This document shows positions 20,801 through 21,580 of a stretch of DNA of 21,580 nucleotides, one piece after another. The first letter of the stretch is position 1; each line of letters begins with the position of its first letter. The position numbers were made by a program, and so were the translations under genes. The notes beneath the pieces were generated by a model, which was given only the letters and a program-made list of their open reading frames with translations, was not told the origin of the DNA and did not search any database. This stretch comes from UBA11136 sp964482135 (GTDB lineage: Bacteria > Pseudomonadota > Alphaproteobacteria > UBA11136), in the NCBI GenBank assembly GCA_964482135.1, contig CAYZWF010000034.1:1-21580 (forward strand), written 5' to 3'.

Positions 20801-21169
20801 ATGTTTGACGCGATTCTCGACGAATATCTGCCGGTTCTGATCTTCTTCCTGATCGCCTTTGCCATTGCCGCCATTGCGGTGGTGGCGTCCTTGCTTGTGG
20901 CTCCCCAGCGTCCCGATTCCGAAAAGCTGTCTCCTTACGAATGCGGGTTCGAACCCTTCGATGATTCGCGCGGCCGTTTCGACGTGCGCTTTTATCTGGT
21001 GGCTCTGCTTTTCATCATCTTCGACCTGGAAGTGGCCTTTCTCTTCCCCTGGGCCGTTTCGCTGGGGGATATCGGGCTTTTCGGTTTCTGGTCCATGGTC
21101 TTTTTCCTGGTCATCCTGACCGTCGGATTTGTCTACGAATGGCGCAAGGGAGCCTTGGAATGGGAATAA
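20801..21169 (+). CDS. nuoA: NADH-quinone oxidoreductase subunit A
   Basis: Small membrane subunit of respiratory complex I. 122 residues, normal length, with three transmembrane helices (~8-33, ~65-85, ~93-113). The conserved loop after helix 1 carries KLSPYECGFEPFDDSRGRFDVRFYLVALLF, in which the Cys and acidic residues are family marks (segment 42-71). FDLEVAFLFPWAV follows in helix 2. ATG 20801 directly follows a G-rich stretch (GGGGATGGGGT) that can act as Shine-Dalgarno. It is first in the nuo operon and overlaps nuoB by 10 nt, so the two are translationally coupled. Confidence 0.97.
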   Translation: MFDAILDEYLPVLIFFLIAFAIAAIAVVASLLVAPQRPDSEKLSPYECGFEPFDDSRGRFDVRFYLVALLFIIFDLEVAFLFPWAVSLGDIGLFGFWSMVFFLVILTVGFVYEWRKGALEWE

Positions 21170-21580
21170 TCTCCACATCCTCCGGCGCCATAACCGACGC
21201 TGAGCAACAGGGCGTCCTGATGCTGGACGCGAGCATGGAGCTTTCCGAGAAGGGCTTCTTCGTCACCCAACTCGACCACCTCGTTAACTGGGCGCGTACC
21301 GGCTCCATGTGGCCCATGACCTTCGGCCTGGCCTGCTGTGCCGTGGAAATGATGCAATCCGCCGCCAGCCGTTACGATTACGACCGTTTCGGGATTGTCT
21401 TCAGGCCCAGTCCGCGCCAGTCCGATGTGATGATCGTGGCCGGTACGCTGACCAACAAAATGGCCCCGGCTCTGCGCAAGGTCTACGACCAGATGGCGGA
21501 GCCGCGCTGGGTCATTTCCATGGGCAGCTGCGCCAATGGCGGCGGCTATTACCATTATTCCTATTCCGTGGTGCGCGGCT
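21160..21580 (+). CDS. nuoB: NADH-quinone oxidoreductase subunit B, 3' end cut by window edge
   Basis: Peripheral-arm subunit of complex I that carries the terminal iron-sulfur cluster N2 next to the quinone site. 140 codons are visible of ~160-190 expected. The double-cysteine motif GLACCAVEMM and the third ligand in SMGSCANGGGYYHYSYSVVRG are present; the fourth (usually in PGCPP) lies beyond the window. RPSPRQSDVMIVAGTLTNKMAP is the conserved segment between them. The ATG at 21160 lies inside the end of nuoA (10-nt overlap). The N-terminal ~25 residues are variable, as usual. The sequence runs off the edge in frame, so the gene is truncated only by the window. Confidence 0.97.
   Translation, partial: MGIISTSSGAITDAEQQGVLMLDASMELSEKGFFVTQLDHLVNWARTGSMWPMTFGLACCAVEMMQSAASRYDYDRFGIVFRPSPRQSDVMIVAGTLTNKMAPALRKVYDQMAEPRWVISMGSCANGGGYYHYSYSVVRG

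Overview
The window looks like a piece of an alphaproteobacterial chromosome, most likely from the Rhodospirillales or a near relative. The basis is the conserved order tig-clpP-clpX-lon-HU-tRNA-tRNA-nuoA-nuoB, the alphaproteobacterial style of the proteins, the moderately high GC and the dense operons. No species can be named from the sequence alone. I see no insertion sequence, prophage, integrase or CRISPR array.

Left part (1-4324). A truncated PAS / degenerate GGDEF / EAL signalling protein and a YqgE/AlgH-family protein with an unusual N-terminal signal-like segment lie on the minus strand. Diverging from yqgE is a soxC-soxD pair (periplasmic molybdenum sulfane/sulfite dehydrogenase and its cytochrome c), so the organism probably oxidises reduced sulfur. 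The cytochrome is a short, single-haem version. The yqgE-soxC gap holds a compact symmetric element: a 7-bp inverted repeat enclosing two copies of an 8-bp word.

Middle-left (4340-10155, all minus strand). An apparent operon runs bioB -> UPF0104/LPG-synthase-like membrane protein -> GT-C membrane glycosyltransferase -> methyltransferase/GT2 fusion, followed by a small lipoprotein gene. Apart from biotin synthase this looks like a lipid-linked sugar or envelope-modification module.

Middle (10393-13012). A divergent gene encodes an XRE-type helix-turn-helix domain fused in frame to a complete bifunctional NAD(P)HX epimerase/dehydratase (NnrE-NnrD). This is the most unusual protein in the window and could be a metabolite-repair enzyme that also regulates transcription. 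After it come an 80-residue protein of unknown function, a short hairpin, three degenerate 17-bp tandem repeats and tRNA-Leu(UAG).

Right part (13119-21580). This is the protein quality-control cluster: trigger factor, ClpP, ClpX and Lon, then an HU-type DNA-binding protein with a strong intrinsic terminator. tRNA-Val(UAC) and tRNA-Asp(GUC) follow, each with a recognisable promoter. The window ends at the start of the respiratory complex I operon (nuoA complete, nuoB cut by the edge). Apart from a 10-bp tandem duplication in the trigger factor tail, this part looks ordinary.
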